NCBI GenBank assembly: GCA_015075185.1
Contig: JABTUW010000004.1
Location: 310,001 to 374,000 of the forward strand
DNA from: Anaerolineales bacterium
Lineage (GTDB): Bacteria; Chloroflexota; Anaerolineae; 4572-78; J111
DNA: 64,000 nt
Reading direction: 5' to 3'
A program made the position numbers and the translations under genes. Positions 33,853 through 43,058 of this stretch are shown here, piece after piece; position 1 is the stretch's first letter, and every line of letters begins with the position of its first letter. The notes below the pieces were generated by a model, which saw nothing but the letters and a program-made list of their open reading frames with translations, was not told the DNA's origin and searched no databases.

Positions 33853-34938
33853 TTACTGGTCGAATTGCGCTTTTAGGCTGTAGACATAGGGTGCTCTGGC
33901 ACCGCCTTTTTCGGTGATTATGGCGGTTACCAGCTCGTTCGGGGTCACATCGAATCCGTAGTTAGTGATTCCGACACCCTCGGGCGCCAGTTGCTGGCCT
34001 TTGACGTGGGTCACCTCTTCACGGCCCCTTTCTTCGATCGGGATGTCGTCGCCGGTGGGGCAGTTGAGGTCGACGGTCGAGAGCGGTGCCGCGACGTAAA
34101 AAGGGATATTGTGGCGGTGGGCCAGCACCGCAACCATATAGGTGCCTATCTTGTTGGCGACATCGCCAGTGTAGAGCGTGCGGTCGGTGCCAGTGATGAC
34201 CATATCTACCAGGCCGTGCTGCATCAGGTGGCCGCCGACGTTATCGGCAATAACGGTGTGCGGCACGCCGTGCTGGTTCAGCTCCCAGGCGGTCAGGCGG
34301 GCGCCCTGGTTCTGCGGGCGGGTTTCATCCACCCAGACGTGAACTTTGATGCCCTCATTGAAGGCGGCATATATCGGCGCGGTGGCGGTGCCGTAATCCA
34401 CAAAGGCCAGCCAGCCGGCGTTGCAGTGGGTGAGAATATTGACGGTGTCGCCCTGTTTACGCTGGCTGATTTCTTGGATAATGGCCTGGCCGTGCTCGCC
34501 AATCCGGCGGCAAAATTCGGCGTCCTCGTCGGCAATGGTTTGGGCCGTCTTGAAAGCCGTTTCGATTTTCTCTTCAAGGTCATCCCCGGCTGCTTTGACC
34601 GCTTCAAGCTGGCGCTCTACCGCCCACTCCAGGTTGACCGCCGTCGGGCGGGTGGCTTTCAGCTTCTCACCGGCAGCGACAAGAGCGGCCATAAACGCGG
34701 CAGCCGAATCACGCGGGGCATGCAAAGCCGCAATATACATCCCATAGCCGGCCGTCGCGCCGATCAATCCCGCCCCCCGAACATGCATCTCTTTGATCGC
34801 GCGGGCGACGTCATCCACCGTGGTCAAATCTTCGATGACAAATTTGTGGGGCAACAGGCGCTGTTCAATAATTTGCACCACCTGGGGGTCATCTTCCTTG
34901 ACCCAGATCGTTCGATAATGTTTGCCATAAACGTTCAT
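33853..34938 (-). CDS. MtnA paralogue (methylthioribose/5-deoxyribose-1-phosphate isomerase family)
   Basis: The 361-residue protein retains both catalytic residues of MtnA, Cys172 in HCNAGWLAFVDYG and Asp252 in ITGTDRTLYTGD, and the DETRPQNQGARLTAWEL block. The loop HCNAGWLA differs from the HCNTGSLA of the first copy at 26185-27252, and the two proteins differ throughout, so this is an old paralogue, perhaps specialised for 5-deoxyribose-1-phosphate as in DrdI-type enzymes. It follows an RpiR regulator by 35 bases. Its kinase partner downstream is destroyed, so it may now depend on the other mtnK. Confidence 0.9.
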   Translation of the reverse strand: MNVYGKHYRTIWVKEDDPQVVQIIEQRLLPHKFVIEDLTTVDDVARAIKEMHVRGAGLIGATAGYGMYIAALHAPRDSAAAFMAALVAAGEKLKATRPTAVNLEWAVERQLEAVKAAGDDLEEKIETAFKTAQTIADEDAEFCRRIGEHGQAIIQEISQRKQGDTVNILTHCNAGWLAFVDYGTATAPIYAAFNEGIKVHVWVDETRPQNQGARLTAWELNQHGVPHTVIADNVGGHLMQHGLVDMVITGTDRTLYTGDVANKIGTYMVAVLAHRHNIPFYVAAPLSTVDLNCPTGDDIPIEERGREEVTHVKGQQLAPEGVGITNYGFDVTPNELVTAIITEKGGARAPYVYSLKAQFDQ

Positions 34939-34973
34939 GAGAGGTTAATCCTTATTGACTAATGGGTTGGCTG

Positions 34974-35876
34974 CTAAAATGTCTTTGATAAGACGGCGTC
35001 CCAGATTCGCCGTTCATTTTTAACGACAGTTTCCATATTGCGCCACGAAACGATCACGTACAGCGCGTCAACGATGGTATGTTGGGCAATCCGCGAGGCA
35101 ATCGTCTCGGCCCGAGTTTCCCGGGCGACACTGAGCAAGGTCACGTCGGCATGTTGGGTGAGGGGAGATTGGGCATTGCCGGTAATGCAAATGGTGCTGG
35201 CCCCGTTTCGTCTGGCTTCGGCCAGGGTTAAAATTGGATCGGTGGAACTGCCGGTCTGGGAAATAGCGACAACGACATCGCCGGGACCGAGCAGGGCCAC
35301 TTCCATGAGTTGCAGGTAGGAGTCGGTTTGGGCCTTACAGTTAAGACCCAAACGAAAAAACATATTATACATGCTTTGGACAATAGGCCCTGAAGTCCCC
35401 ACGCCAATGATCAGAATCTGTTTAGCCTGATCAAGCAGGTTGACCGCCTGGTTAAGGGCCTCCTCATTCAGTACTTCCAGCGTGTCGTACAAAGCCTGAA
35501 TGTTAGACATAAATACTTTACGGGCAATAGTAGCGGGTTCATCACCTTCGACAATGTCATCGTGGATGATTTGAGTCGGGCCGGTCAAATCCCGCGCGAT
35601 GGAGAGCTTGAGGTCCAGATAACCCTGGAAGCCGGCGTTGCGGCAGAAGCGCAAAACCGTGGTATCGCTGATCCCGCAGGCTCGCGCTACTTGGGCCATC
35701 GAAAGATGCATAACTTTTTCAGGCTGCCGCAAGATCCAGTTTGCTACCCTGACTTCAGAGGCGACCAGCGTTGGGATTTGGCTGCGGATACGGGCCAGGG
35801 AGTTAATGGTTGAGGAGTGTTGATTCAGCGGGGAAGCAGTTGTTGCTTGAATACGCGTCATTGCGTTACCTGACAT
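34974..35876 (-). CDS. RpiR-family transcriptional regulator
   Basis: The 300-residue protein has an N-terminal helix-turn-helix of the RpiR/MurR type (SMAQVARACGISDTTVLRFC) and a C-terminal SIS sugar-phosphate-binding domain (ILIIGVGTSGPIVQSMY, VVVAISQTGSSTDPIL). It senses a phosphosugar and represses or activates nearby genes. It is directly upstream of the mtnA paralogue, so ribose-1-phosphate- or ribulose-1-phosphate-type compounds are the likely effectors. An upstream promoter with a small inverted repeat is described separately. A start at the second methionine (residue 6) is possible. Confidence 0.92.
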   Translation of the reverse strand: MSGNAMTRIQATTASPLNQHSSTINSLARIRSQIPTLVASEVRVANWILRQPEKVMHLSMAQVARACGISDTTVLRFCRNAGFQGYLDLKLSIARDLTGPTQIIHDDIVEGDEPATIARKVFMSNIQALYDTLEVLNEEALNQAVNLLDQAKQILIIGVGTSGPIVQSMYNMFFRLGLNCKAQTDSYLQLMEVALLGPGDVVVAISQTGSSTDPILTLAEARRNGASTICITGNAQSPLTQHADVTLLSVARETRAETIASRIAQHTIVDALYVIVSWRNMETVVKNERRIWDAVLSKTF

Positions 35877-35907
35877 GTGGTGATACTTCTTTAATATAAA
35901 TATAGAT

Positions 35908-35953
35908 GTGGCGTCACCACGCTCATGCTAATATAACCCTCTTTTTTTGTCAA
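35908..35953 (-). promoter_or_regulatory. promoter of the rpiR-mtnA2 genes with a possible operator
   Basis: On the minus strand TTGACA (35953-35948) is followed after 17 bases by TAGCAT (35930-35925). Just downstream is a small inverted repeat with arms GTGG/CCAC (35908-35920) that could be an operator for the RpiR protein. The rpiR ATG follows at 35876. Confidence 0.5.
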
Positions 35954-36024
35954 AAAGTTTCTAAAGCCGCAAAATTGCGCGATCACTTGAATCAAAATAA
36001 ACTGGGGCTGAGGAAGAATGAATA

Positions 36025-37230
36025 ATGGAAACTCAAGCAGCTTATTGGGCTGAGCCACTTATCTGGGAATTTGAAGCCAGGATCGTCCAAAAAACAAGCC
36101 TGGGAAATGGTCAATTTGAGCTGATTCTTGAAAGAAGTTACTTTTATCCCACCGGAGGCGGTCAGCCCCACGATACCGGGATTTTGGGCGAGGCGCGGGT
36201 CGTTGATGTCTTTCGCAATGAAGACGGTATGATTGTCCATCGGGTTGAGGGCGACGTTTCTGGCCCGCTGGTGACCGCTCGAATTGACGGCAGCCGGCGT
36301 CTGGGCCACATGCAGCACCATTCAGCCCAGCACATCGTCTCTCGTGCTTTGGAACAACGCCTGGGTTTAGAGACGCTCTCGGCCAAAATCAGCGCCGACT
36401 CCCCCTCAACCATTGATGTGCCTGACGTCGAGCTGAGTGGGGCCGACATGGGGCAGGTCGAGGGCCTGGTCAATCAGCTTGTTTTCGAGAACCGGCCGAT
36501 CAAAACCTACTTCATTACTGTTGACCAGTTGGACACGGTGCCGCTGCGCCGTCCCCCCAAAGTGAGCGGGCAAATCCGCGTGGTTGAGGTGGCGGAGTTT
36601 GATTACTCGGCCTGTGGGGGGACACATTGTCTTACTACGGGGATGATCGGGCTAATCAAAATCGTGAAAACCGAGCGGAAGAACAAAAAGCTGCGGCTCC
36701 ACTTTGTCGCCGGGCAGCAGGCTTTGACCTTTTTCCAACATGACCACGAAGTCGTGACCGGACTGTGCCATCACCTGAGCACCCGTCCTGGGGAGCTCGT
36801 GCGGGTGGTCAGCCGACAGACAGAGCAACTGGCAGCGGCCCAGCGGGAGATCATCAGCCTGCGCACCGATCTGCTATCTTTTGAAACCCAGCAGTTGAGC
36901 ACCCAAGCAGAACCTGGCGGATCAGTCCGCCTGGCGACAAAGCTCTATCCAAACCGGACCATCGGCGAGTTGCGGGAACTGGCCAAACAGTTGCAGACGC
37001 AGGACAACTTGGTGGCTGTATTGGCCGGGTACGATGGTCAAAAATTGACCATTGTGACCAGTTGTGCCGTAGGGAGTGCGATTAATGCTCGAGAGCTATT
37101 GGATCATTGTCTGGCCGGGATAGGGGGCCGCGGCAGCGGTGATGACCGGCTGGCTCAGGGGGGTGGCAATGCAACCCCTGAACAAGTGGAGCAGCTTTTA
37201 GCCCGGGCTCGGACTTTTTCAGGCAGTTAA
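36025..37230 (+). CDS. alanyl-tRNA editing protein (AlaX) with DHHA1 domain
   Basis: The 401-residue protein has the editing-site zinc motifs of the AlaRS second additional domain: H99-x3-H103 (HSAQH) and Cys197/His201 in CGGTH. An approach loop typical of AlaX (YFYPTGGGQPHDTG) is near residue 40. The C-terminal 140 residues include a DHHA1-type domain with the glycine-rich GGRGSGDDRLAQGGG. It hydrolyses Ser- or Gly-tRNA(Ala) mischarged in trans. It has the long AlaX form. It is divergent from rpiR and convergent with the PHI-like gene. Confidence 0.9.
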   Translation: METQAAYWAEPLIWEFEARIVQKTSLGNGQFELILERSYFYPTGGGQPHDTGILGEARVVDVFRNEDGMIVHRVEGDVSGPLVTARIDGSRRLGHMQHHSAQHIVSRALEQRLGLETLSAKISADSPSTIDVPDVELSGADMGQVEGLVNQLVFENRPIKTYFITVDQLDTVPLRRPPKVSGQIRVVEVAEFDYSACGGTHCLTTGMIGLIKIVKTERKNKKLRLHFVAGQQALTFFQHDHEVVTGLCHHLSTRPGELVRVVSRQTEQLAAAQREIISLRTDLLSFETQQLSTQAEPGGSVRLATKLYPNRTIGELRELAKQLQTQDNLVAVLAGYDGQKLTIVTSCAVGSAINARELLDHCLAGIGGRGSGDDRLAQGGGNATPEQVEQLLARARTFSGS

Positions 37231-37253
37231 GTTAGGAGGAACACACGTTTGAA

Positions 37254-37817
37254 TTATTCCAAATTGGCGTGTCTCATAAACATGGCCCCAGAGTCCAAAT
37301 TAGTTTTGGCCATTAACATTAGAATGAGTGCATCTAAAGTTAATAACATGACCTGTTCAAACAGAGAACCCATCGGCTGAATAGATTGAGGATAAATCGG
37401 ATTGGCTACCTTGGGAGTTGAAGCGGGTATGGTGAGCACAATATCGGCAACTTGGCCAATAGGTGATCCGGTCCGGCTGGTAATGAGGGCCACCTTCGCC
37501 CCGACCCTCCGAGCCTCATTGGCTATCACTACCAGAGTGCTGGTTGTGCCGGAGCCGGAGCCGATCAAGAGCAGGTCAGTCGCAGTGATGCCCGGCGTAG
37601 TGGTTTCTCCCACCACATGAACTTGAAAGCCCAGATGCATCAACCGCATAGCAAAGGCTTTGAGAACCAAGCCGGACCTGCCCGCTCCGCTCACAAAAAT
37701 TTTATCGGCCTCCATAATGGCCTCGGTTAAGCGGTCGCCTGGCTCAGCAGCTACCCCGGGGAGAGTTGTCTGTAGTTCAGCTAAGATTTGAGTAAGATAT
37801 GTTTGCATTGTCATCAT
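37254..37817 (-). CDS. SIS-domain protein, 6-phospho-3-hexuloisomerase (PHI) type
   Basis: The roughly 187-residue protein is a SIS-fold isomerase with IFVSGAGRSG, the phosphate loop GSGSGTTSTL and the PHI C-terminal motif QPMGSLFEQ followed by ending residues RHANLE. PHI converts hexulose-6-phosphate to fructose-6-phosphate in the ribulose monophosphate formaldehyde route. No 3-hexulose-6-phosphate synthase is seen in the window. The start is uncertain: three ATG codons lie at 37817, 37814 and 37808, and the frame is open to a TTG at 37832 that overlaps the stop of the WD40 gene. Its own job without HPS is unclear. Confidence 0.8.
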   Translation of the reverse strand: MMTMQTYLTQILAELQTTLPGVAAEPGDRLTEAIMEADKIFVSGAGRSGLVLKAFAMRLMHLGFQVHVVGETTTPGITATDLLLIGSGSGTTSTLVVIANEARRVGAKVALITSRTGSPIGQVADIVLTIPASTPKVANPIYPQSIQPMGSLFEQVMLLTLDALILMLMAKTNLDSGAMFMRHANLE

Positions 37818-37828
37818 TCGGGTTATTG

Positions 37829-40800
37829 TCAACGCAGGCTCAACAAATCCTCTACTTCCAGCGCGTAAAGCCGTACCACGCCATCGTCCCCGGCAGTGAT
37901 TAAGGCGCGGCCAGTGGAGTCAAATGCCAGGCTACCCGTTCTACCGTTGAAGGATAGAGCCAACTGGAACAGGGGCTGAACAGAGACACTGCTACCACTC
38001 TGCCCCGGCTCCAGCGACCACACCCGTACTGCGCCATCCCCGGTCAGAGCAGCCAATCGTTCAACCCCGGCGCTTGAGGCGCCAAAAGCCACTCGTTTGA
38101 TTGGCCCGTCCAGCCCTTCAGCAGCGGCCAGGCGAAGCAGTTCCCGCCCCGAAGCCGCATCCCACACCCTGACTGTGCCATCCTCCCCGGCTGTGGCCAG
38201 GTGGTCACCCCTCGTACTAAATGCCACATCATTCAACCAGCCAATGTGGCCGGTGAGGGTCAGGGGTTCCCCGCCTGACCCCGGCAGATCCCACAGCCGG
38301 GCTGTGCCATCGTGGCTGGCTGTGGCCAACAGGCCGGCCGCCCCTGCGTCTGGATTGAATGCCACCGCGGCGATATCGCCGGTATGGCTGCGCAGGGTTA
38401 GCTGTGGCCGGTCATCAATCGCGCCTGTGGGGGAAATCGGCCATACTTTCACGGTGTCATCCTGGCCTGCCGTGACCAAGCGATCCGCTCTGGTAATCTC
38501 CGGGGAGCTGACCAAAACCAGACTGTTCACCGGGCCGGTGTGGGCAGCCAGCGTGGCCAACAACTCGCCCGACCCGGCCGACCACAGCCGGACCGAGCCG
38601 GTGTCGTCTCCGCCAGCCAGGTAATTCCCCGCTGCTGTCACGCTGGTTAGAATGACCCTCTCGCCGGTCGGAAACACCCCGGCTGTCCCGTCTTTATTGC
38701 CGGAAGGTACAGCCGACCACCGGCTGGCTCCCGGCTCGATTTGCCACAGCCGGACTGCGCCATCCTCTCCGGCTGTGGCCAGGCGGTCTCCTTTGATGGC
38801 AGCGGCTGTACTCCCAGAGAAGCCGACCAGGGCCAAGTCCTTGACTGGGGCCGGGCTGTACAGACCGAGTAGTTCACCCGCGCCGATGTCCCAACGCAGC
38901 GCCATTCCACCCACATTTTCAGCCGGAGTGCCTCTACTCTCAGTGGAAATCACCTGGCTGCCAGTTACCAGGAACTCTCCGTTGGGGAGGAAGGCTAGGC
39001 CATAGCCGGCCATTATCCCGGAGGGAGAGACCAGCCGCAGTAAGACCTGGCCGGATACCAGACTCCAGACTGTGACTGTGCCATCAGCCGCAGTAGCCGC
39101 CAGACGGTTATTATCAGGGCTAAAAGCCAGGGCGTGGATAGCCGCGCTGGCGCCCTGTAGCGGGCGCAGAGATTGCCGGATGGTCCACAGGCGGACGGTT
39201 CCATCGTCTCCACCAATAGCTAGTGTGTCGCCTGTCTCCCCTTCCGAGTCGTCGGGCAGGGCGGGGCGAAAGGCCAGGGCGTGCACGGGAGTCCCGCTGC
39301 TGGGCAGAGAAGAAACCTGTTCGCTCGAATCTACATCCCAAATTTTGACGGAGCCATTTCTGTCGGCCGTAGCCAGAAAATTGCCGGCTGGATTAAAGGC
39401 CAGGCCGTAGATCGGCCCGGCATTCCCGCCTGCCTCTGCGGCGGACGGGGGCAGGACGGCGATGCCCTCACCGCTCGTACTATCCCACAACCGGGCTGTG
39501 CCATCCTCGCCGGCGCTGGCCAGCCGGTCGCCGGCAGGGTTAAAAGCCAGGGCGTAAATGGGGCCGGTATGGCCGGTCAGGCGGAGGCGAGCATCGGACC
39601 CGCTTTCAGCAAGGGCTGGCGAGGCTGTCTCCCAGAGCGTCACCGCGCCATCTTCCCCGGCTGCGGCCAGACTGTCGCCGTCAGGGCTAAAGGTTACGGC
39701 GTAGAGCGCTCCCGTCGTGCCGGTGGGGGTCAGGGTGCGAACCAGGCGATTTTTATCTGGGGCGATCTCCCAGATTTTGACGGCGCCATCGCCGCCGGAG
39801 GTAGCCAGTTGGCTACCTGAAGGGTCTACGGCAATACCGTAGACCGATCCGTGATGGTTGGCCAGGGGCGGCAGGGTCAGCGAAGCTTCATTTCCGGAAA
39901 TTTGCCACAAGCGGACCTGCCCATCGGCGCTGGCGGAGGCCAGGCGATCACCTCTGGTACTGCCGGCGCTTCCCACGGGAGAAATCGCCAGGCCGTTGAC
40001 CGCGCCGATATGTCCAGGTAAATTAAACCGCTCCCGGCCGGTGGCTGCATCCCAGATAACCACCCGGCCATCTTCCCCAGCCGAGGCCAGCCAGGTTCCG
40101 CTTGAGCTAAAGGCCACGCTGGTTGCCCAGCCGGTCCGGCTGTGACGAAGCGTGCGCACTTCCCGGCCCGAGTCGCTCTCCCAGATTTTGATGGTCCCAT
40201 CAATACTGGCCGAAGCCAGGCGGTCGCCGTTGGGGTTGAAGGTCACGTCGTACACCGGCCCAGCGTGGCCCTCCAGCGCCAGGAGGGCCTGGCCCGAAGC
40301 AGTGTCCCAGATGGTGATCTGGCCGTCGTCGCTGGCGGTGGCCAGGCGATCCCCGGTGGGGTTAAAGGCCAGGCGATTAATGGCAGCAGTATGGCCGATT
40401 GTACCGCCAGAGGGGGAGTCCAGGGTTAGCAAGAGCTTTCCAGTGGCCGCGTCCCAGATAATGGCCGTACCATCCTGGCTGCCGGTCGCAATCATTCCCT
40501 CACTGTTTTGGCCCGTTGCCGGGCTAAAAGCTACACCGACGACCCAATCCTTGTGGCCGGTCAGCGTCAGCAGCTCCTGGCCGGTCTTGGCATCCCAGAT
40601 TTTGGCTGTTTGATCGAAACTGGCCGTGGCCAAGCGATCACTGGCTGGGCTAAAAGCGACGCTGTAGACAGGAAGTCCGGCAGCGGAGTGGGTCAGGGTC
40701 AGGATTTCGCCGCCGGAAGCGGCATCCCAGAGTCGAACCGTGCCATCGTCACCCACGGTTGCCAGGTGGTCACCATCAGGATTAAGAGCTACGTCATTTA

Positions 40801-41401
40801 CCGGGCCAGTATGGCCGGCCGCCAACCGGCTGTCCAGGCGATTCGCCCAGACGGCTTGGCGCAGCGCCCCAATGATTTCCGGGGGAACTCCTTTGCCGGC
40901 GGCCAGGCTGGCTGAAACAGCCTCCGTCGCCAGGACCAGACTTTGGTTGGGGTTGCCAGGCAGGTTGGCCAGAGCGGCTGCGGCCTGGCGGTAGGTTTCG
41001 CCTTGGCGAGCTTGGGCCTCAGCTTCACCGGCTGCTGCCGATAGGGCATCGGCCTGGCGGGCCTGGGCGGCCGCCTCGGCGGCGGTGGCAGTGGCCAGGG
41101 CTGCTTGGGTGGTCGCCTGGGCCGCTGACACCTCAGCCTGGGCTGTAACCTGGGCTGCTGCTAGCTCAGCCTGAGCAGTGGTTGCAGCAGCAGTCTGGCT
41201 CACTGCGGCGGTTGCTTGAGACTTCTCGGCATTGGCCAGGTTGGCGGTAGTGGTGGCCAGGGTCATTTCAGTCTGAAGCGCCGCCTGCCGGGCCTGACTC
41301 CAGGTATAAGCGAGGGCGAGCAAGGCCCCAACCAGTATAATCATTACCACGACCAGGGGCCTCGACAGTCGGGTCTTCGACGAGGGAGTTTGATCAGTCA
41401 T
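37829..41401 (-). CDS. membrane-anchored WD40 protein with about 21 repeats
   Basis: The protein has about 1190 residues. Residues 18-35 form one membrane helix (VVVMIILVGALLALAY). An alanine/glutamine-rich helical region (to about 155) likely forms a coiled coil, and a QSLVLATEAV segment follows. From about residue 195 I count about 21 WD40 units, each with a G-D-x-LA(T/S)A-x-x-DG-(T/A)-x-(R/K)-(L/I)-W pattern. That suits three seven-bladed propellers. It is a cytoplasmic or extracytoplasmic scaffold; no enzymatic domain is present. I chose the ATG at 41401 over a TTG at 41416. Confidence 0.9.
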   Translation of the reverse strand: MTDQTPSSKTRLSRPLVVVMIILVGALLALAYTWSQARQAALQTEMTLATTTANLANAEKSQATAAVSQTAAATTAQAELAAAQVTAQAEVSAAQATTQAALATATAAEAAAQARQADALSAAAGEAEAQARQGETYRQAAAALANLPGNPNQSLVLATEAVSASLAAGKGVPPEIIGALRQAVWANRLDSRLAAGHTGPVNDVALNPDGDHLATVGDDGTVRLWDAASGGEILTLTHSAAGLPVYSVAFSPASDRLATASFDQTAKIWDAKTGQELLTLTGHKDWVVGVAFSPATGQNSEGMIATGSQDGTAIIWDAATGKLLLTLDSPSGGTIGHTAAINRLAFNPTGDRLATASDDGQITIWDTASGQALLALEGHAGPVYDVTFNPNGDRLASASIDGTIKIWESDSGREVRTLRHSRTGWATSVAFSSSGTWLASAGEDGRVVIWDAATGRERFNLPGHIGAVNGLAISPVGSAGSTRGDRLASASADGQVRLWQISGNEASLTLPPLANHHGSVYGIAVDPSGSQLATSGGDGAVKIWEIAPDKNRLVRTLTPTGTTGALYAVTFSPDGDSLAAAGEDGAVTLWETASPALAESGSDARLRLTGHTGPIYALAFNPAGDRLASAGEDGTARLWDSTSGEGIAVLPPSAAEAGGNAGPIYGLAFNPAGNFLATADRNGSVKIWDVDSSEQVSSLPSSGTPVHALAFRPALPDDSEGETGDTLAIGGDDGTVRLWTIRQSLRPLQGASAAIHALAFSPDNNRLAATAADGTVTVWSLVSGQVLLRLVSPSGIMAGYGLAFLPNGEFLVTGSQVISTESRGTPAENVGGMALRWDIGAGELLGLYSPAPVKDLALVGFSGSTAAAIKGDRLATAGEDGAVRLWQIEPGASRWSAVPSGNKDGTAGVFPTGERVILTSVTAAGNYLAGGDDTGSVRLWSAGSGELLATLAAHTGPVNSLVLVSSPEITRADRLVTAGQDDTVKVWPISPTGAIDDRPQLTLRSHTGDIAAVAFNPDAGAAGLLATASHDGTARLWDLPGSGGEPLTLTGHIGWLNDVAFSTRGDHLATAGEDGTVRVWDAASGRELLRLAAAEGLDGPIKRVAFGASSAGVERLAALTGDGAVRVWSLEPGQSGSSVSVQPLFQLALSFNGRTGSLAFDSTGRALITAGDDGVVRLYALEVEDLLSLR

Positions 41402-41519
41402 CCTATCTTGCCTCAACTTAGTGTTAACATGCTTCCCTCAGTATATCATGGTCTGATAAGGAAGCGAATTAGAGCGAAGTGAGGCAAGTCCGTTGATTTC
41501 CCTGACTGGGCTTCCGCTG

Positions 41520-42971
41520 TTATTCAAATTTATAGGTCCGTTTGGCTAAGCGGTAGGCCAAATCCAGCACTATTTCGCCGGCATCATCCATGTCCAGGAG
41601 ACCGCGCGCCACCAAACCGGCCACCCAGTTGCAGGTAACCCGCCGCCACAGGTCATGCCGGGCCGGGATAGAAGGATAGGCGCGGGTGTCGTCGTTGAAG
41701 CCAGCGGTATTGTAAATCCCGGCAGTTTCAACAACCTGCTCCAAGAATCTGACCATGCCGTTGGGGCTGTCATAAAACCACCAGGGCGGGCCTAGTCTGA
41801 GAGCGGGGTAGTGGCCTGCCAGCGGCGCTAATTCCCGCGAGTAGGTAGTTTCGTCGAGGGTGAACAGGATGAGGGTCAGACGGGTATCGTTGCCATACTT
41901 GTTCAGCAAAGGATGGAGATTTTTGGTATACTCGGTCGCTACAGGTATATCCGCTCCCATCGCAATCCCAAACCGTTCATAGATTAGGATGTTGTGGTCG
42001 CGATAGGAGCCGGGGTGAAGTTGCATCACCAGGCCATCCTCCAGACTCATCCGGGCATTCTCCATGAGCATATGGCCGGTAAAACGGGTGGCATCCTCGG
42101 CGGTGGCCTGACCTTTGAGGGCGCGTTGAAAAATCACGTCAGCCTCTTGCGGTGATAATTCTGTGGTGTAGGGGGTCACAGCAGCATGGTCGGTGGCGGT
42201 GGCCCCCATTTTTTTGAAGAAGGCGCGGCGGCTTTCCAGAGCCTGGATAAAGGTTTGATAACCAACCGCCTCGATGCCGCTGACCTCCCCCAGGGTCTCA
42301 ATATGCTTGCCCCAGCCGGGCGTATTGAGATTGACCACGCTATCAGGGCGAAAGGTGGGCAAAATGCGGGCCGGCCAGCCTGACTCCTGGATGGCGCGAT
42401 GATAGTCGAGGGTATCGGTGGCTGCATCGGTGGTGGTCAGGACTTCGATATTGAAGCGTTCGTAGAGGCGACGCGGGCGAAACTCCGGCATGGCCAGGCA
42501 AGCTGCAATCTGATCGTAAATGTCCTGAGCCGACTCGCCGGTCAGCTTGTCCTCCACGCCAAACACATCACGAAGTTCGTGCGTAAACCAGATGCCGGTA
42601 GGCGTTCCCCGGAACAGGTAAAAATTCTCGGCAAAAATTTGCCAGACACGGCGGTGATCCTGCTCTACTTGGGCCTCAGCGTTTGGCCGGGACTCACGAA
42701 CATCGCGGCGGGGAATACCCAGGCGTTCCAATGGGATGCCTTGTGAGTACAACATCCTGAACACGTAATGGTCGGGGATGAGCAGCAGGTCGGTGGGAGT
42801 GCCAAAGGAGTAGTCAGGGTCGCCGAGCAGGCGCGGCTCAACGTGGCCGTGAGGGCAAATGAGGGGAAGCTGGGCCACGCTGGCGTATAAATGTTGGGCA
42901 ATTTCTTTTTGCCTGGCCTCGGGACCAAAGAAGCGATCCTTGGGTAGCAATACTTTGGGGCGAGTTATCAC
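41520..42971 (-). CDS. uxaC: glucuronate isomerase
   Basis: The 483-residue protein of the amidohydrolase-like UxaC family has metal-binding His41/His43 in CPHGHVEPRLL, LFRGTPTGIW, and the substrate region GPPWWFYDSPNGM. UxaC interconverts D-glucuronate and D-fructuronate (or galacturonate and tagaturonate), the first step of hexuronate breakdown. No uxaB/uxuAB-type genes are adjacent, though a CocE/NonD-type hydrolase precedes it on the same strand by 87 bases. The length and motifs match the family closely. Confidence 0.95.
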   Translation of the reverse strand: MITRPKVLLPKDRFFGPEARQKEIAQHLYASVAQLPLICPHGHVEPRLLGDPDYSFGTPTDLLLIPDHYVFRMLYSQGIPLERLGIPRRDVRESRPNAEAQVEQDHRRVWQIFAENFYLFRGTPTGIWFTHELRDVFGVEDKLTGESAQDIYDQIAACLAMPEFRPRRLYERFNIEVLTTTDAATDTLDYHRAIQESGWPARILPTFRPDSVVNLNTPGWGKHIETLGEVSGIEAVGYQTFIQALESRRAFFKKMGATATDHAAVTPYTTELSPQEADVIFQRALKGQATAEDATRFTGHMLMENARMSLEDGLVMQLHPGSYRDHNILIYERFGIAMGADIPVATEYTKNLHPLLNKYGNDTRLTLILFTLDETTYSRELAPLAGHYPALRLGPPWWFYDSPNGMVRFLEQVVETAGIYNTAGFNDDTRAYPSIPARHDLWRRVTCNWVAGLVARGLLDMDDAGEIVLDLAYRLAKRTYKFE

Positions 42972-43058
42972 GGTCGGTCTCCTTTCCTCAGATTACTCGA
43001 CAAAACATCTGGCTGGTAATACTCTATACCCAGTTGATGCCAACTCGCTGCTTCGCTC

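Noticed and set aside
33991..34962. A 323-residue plus-strand open frame opposite the mtnA paralogue
   Set aside because: The opposite strand encodes a well-conserved MtnA family protein with catalytic residues, so this is a shadow of high-GC codon use.
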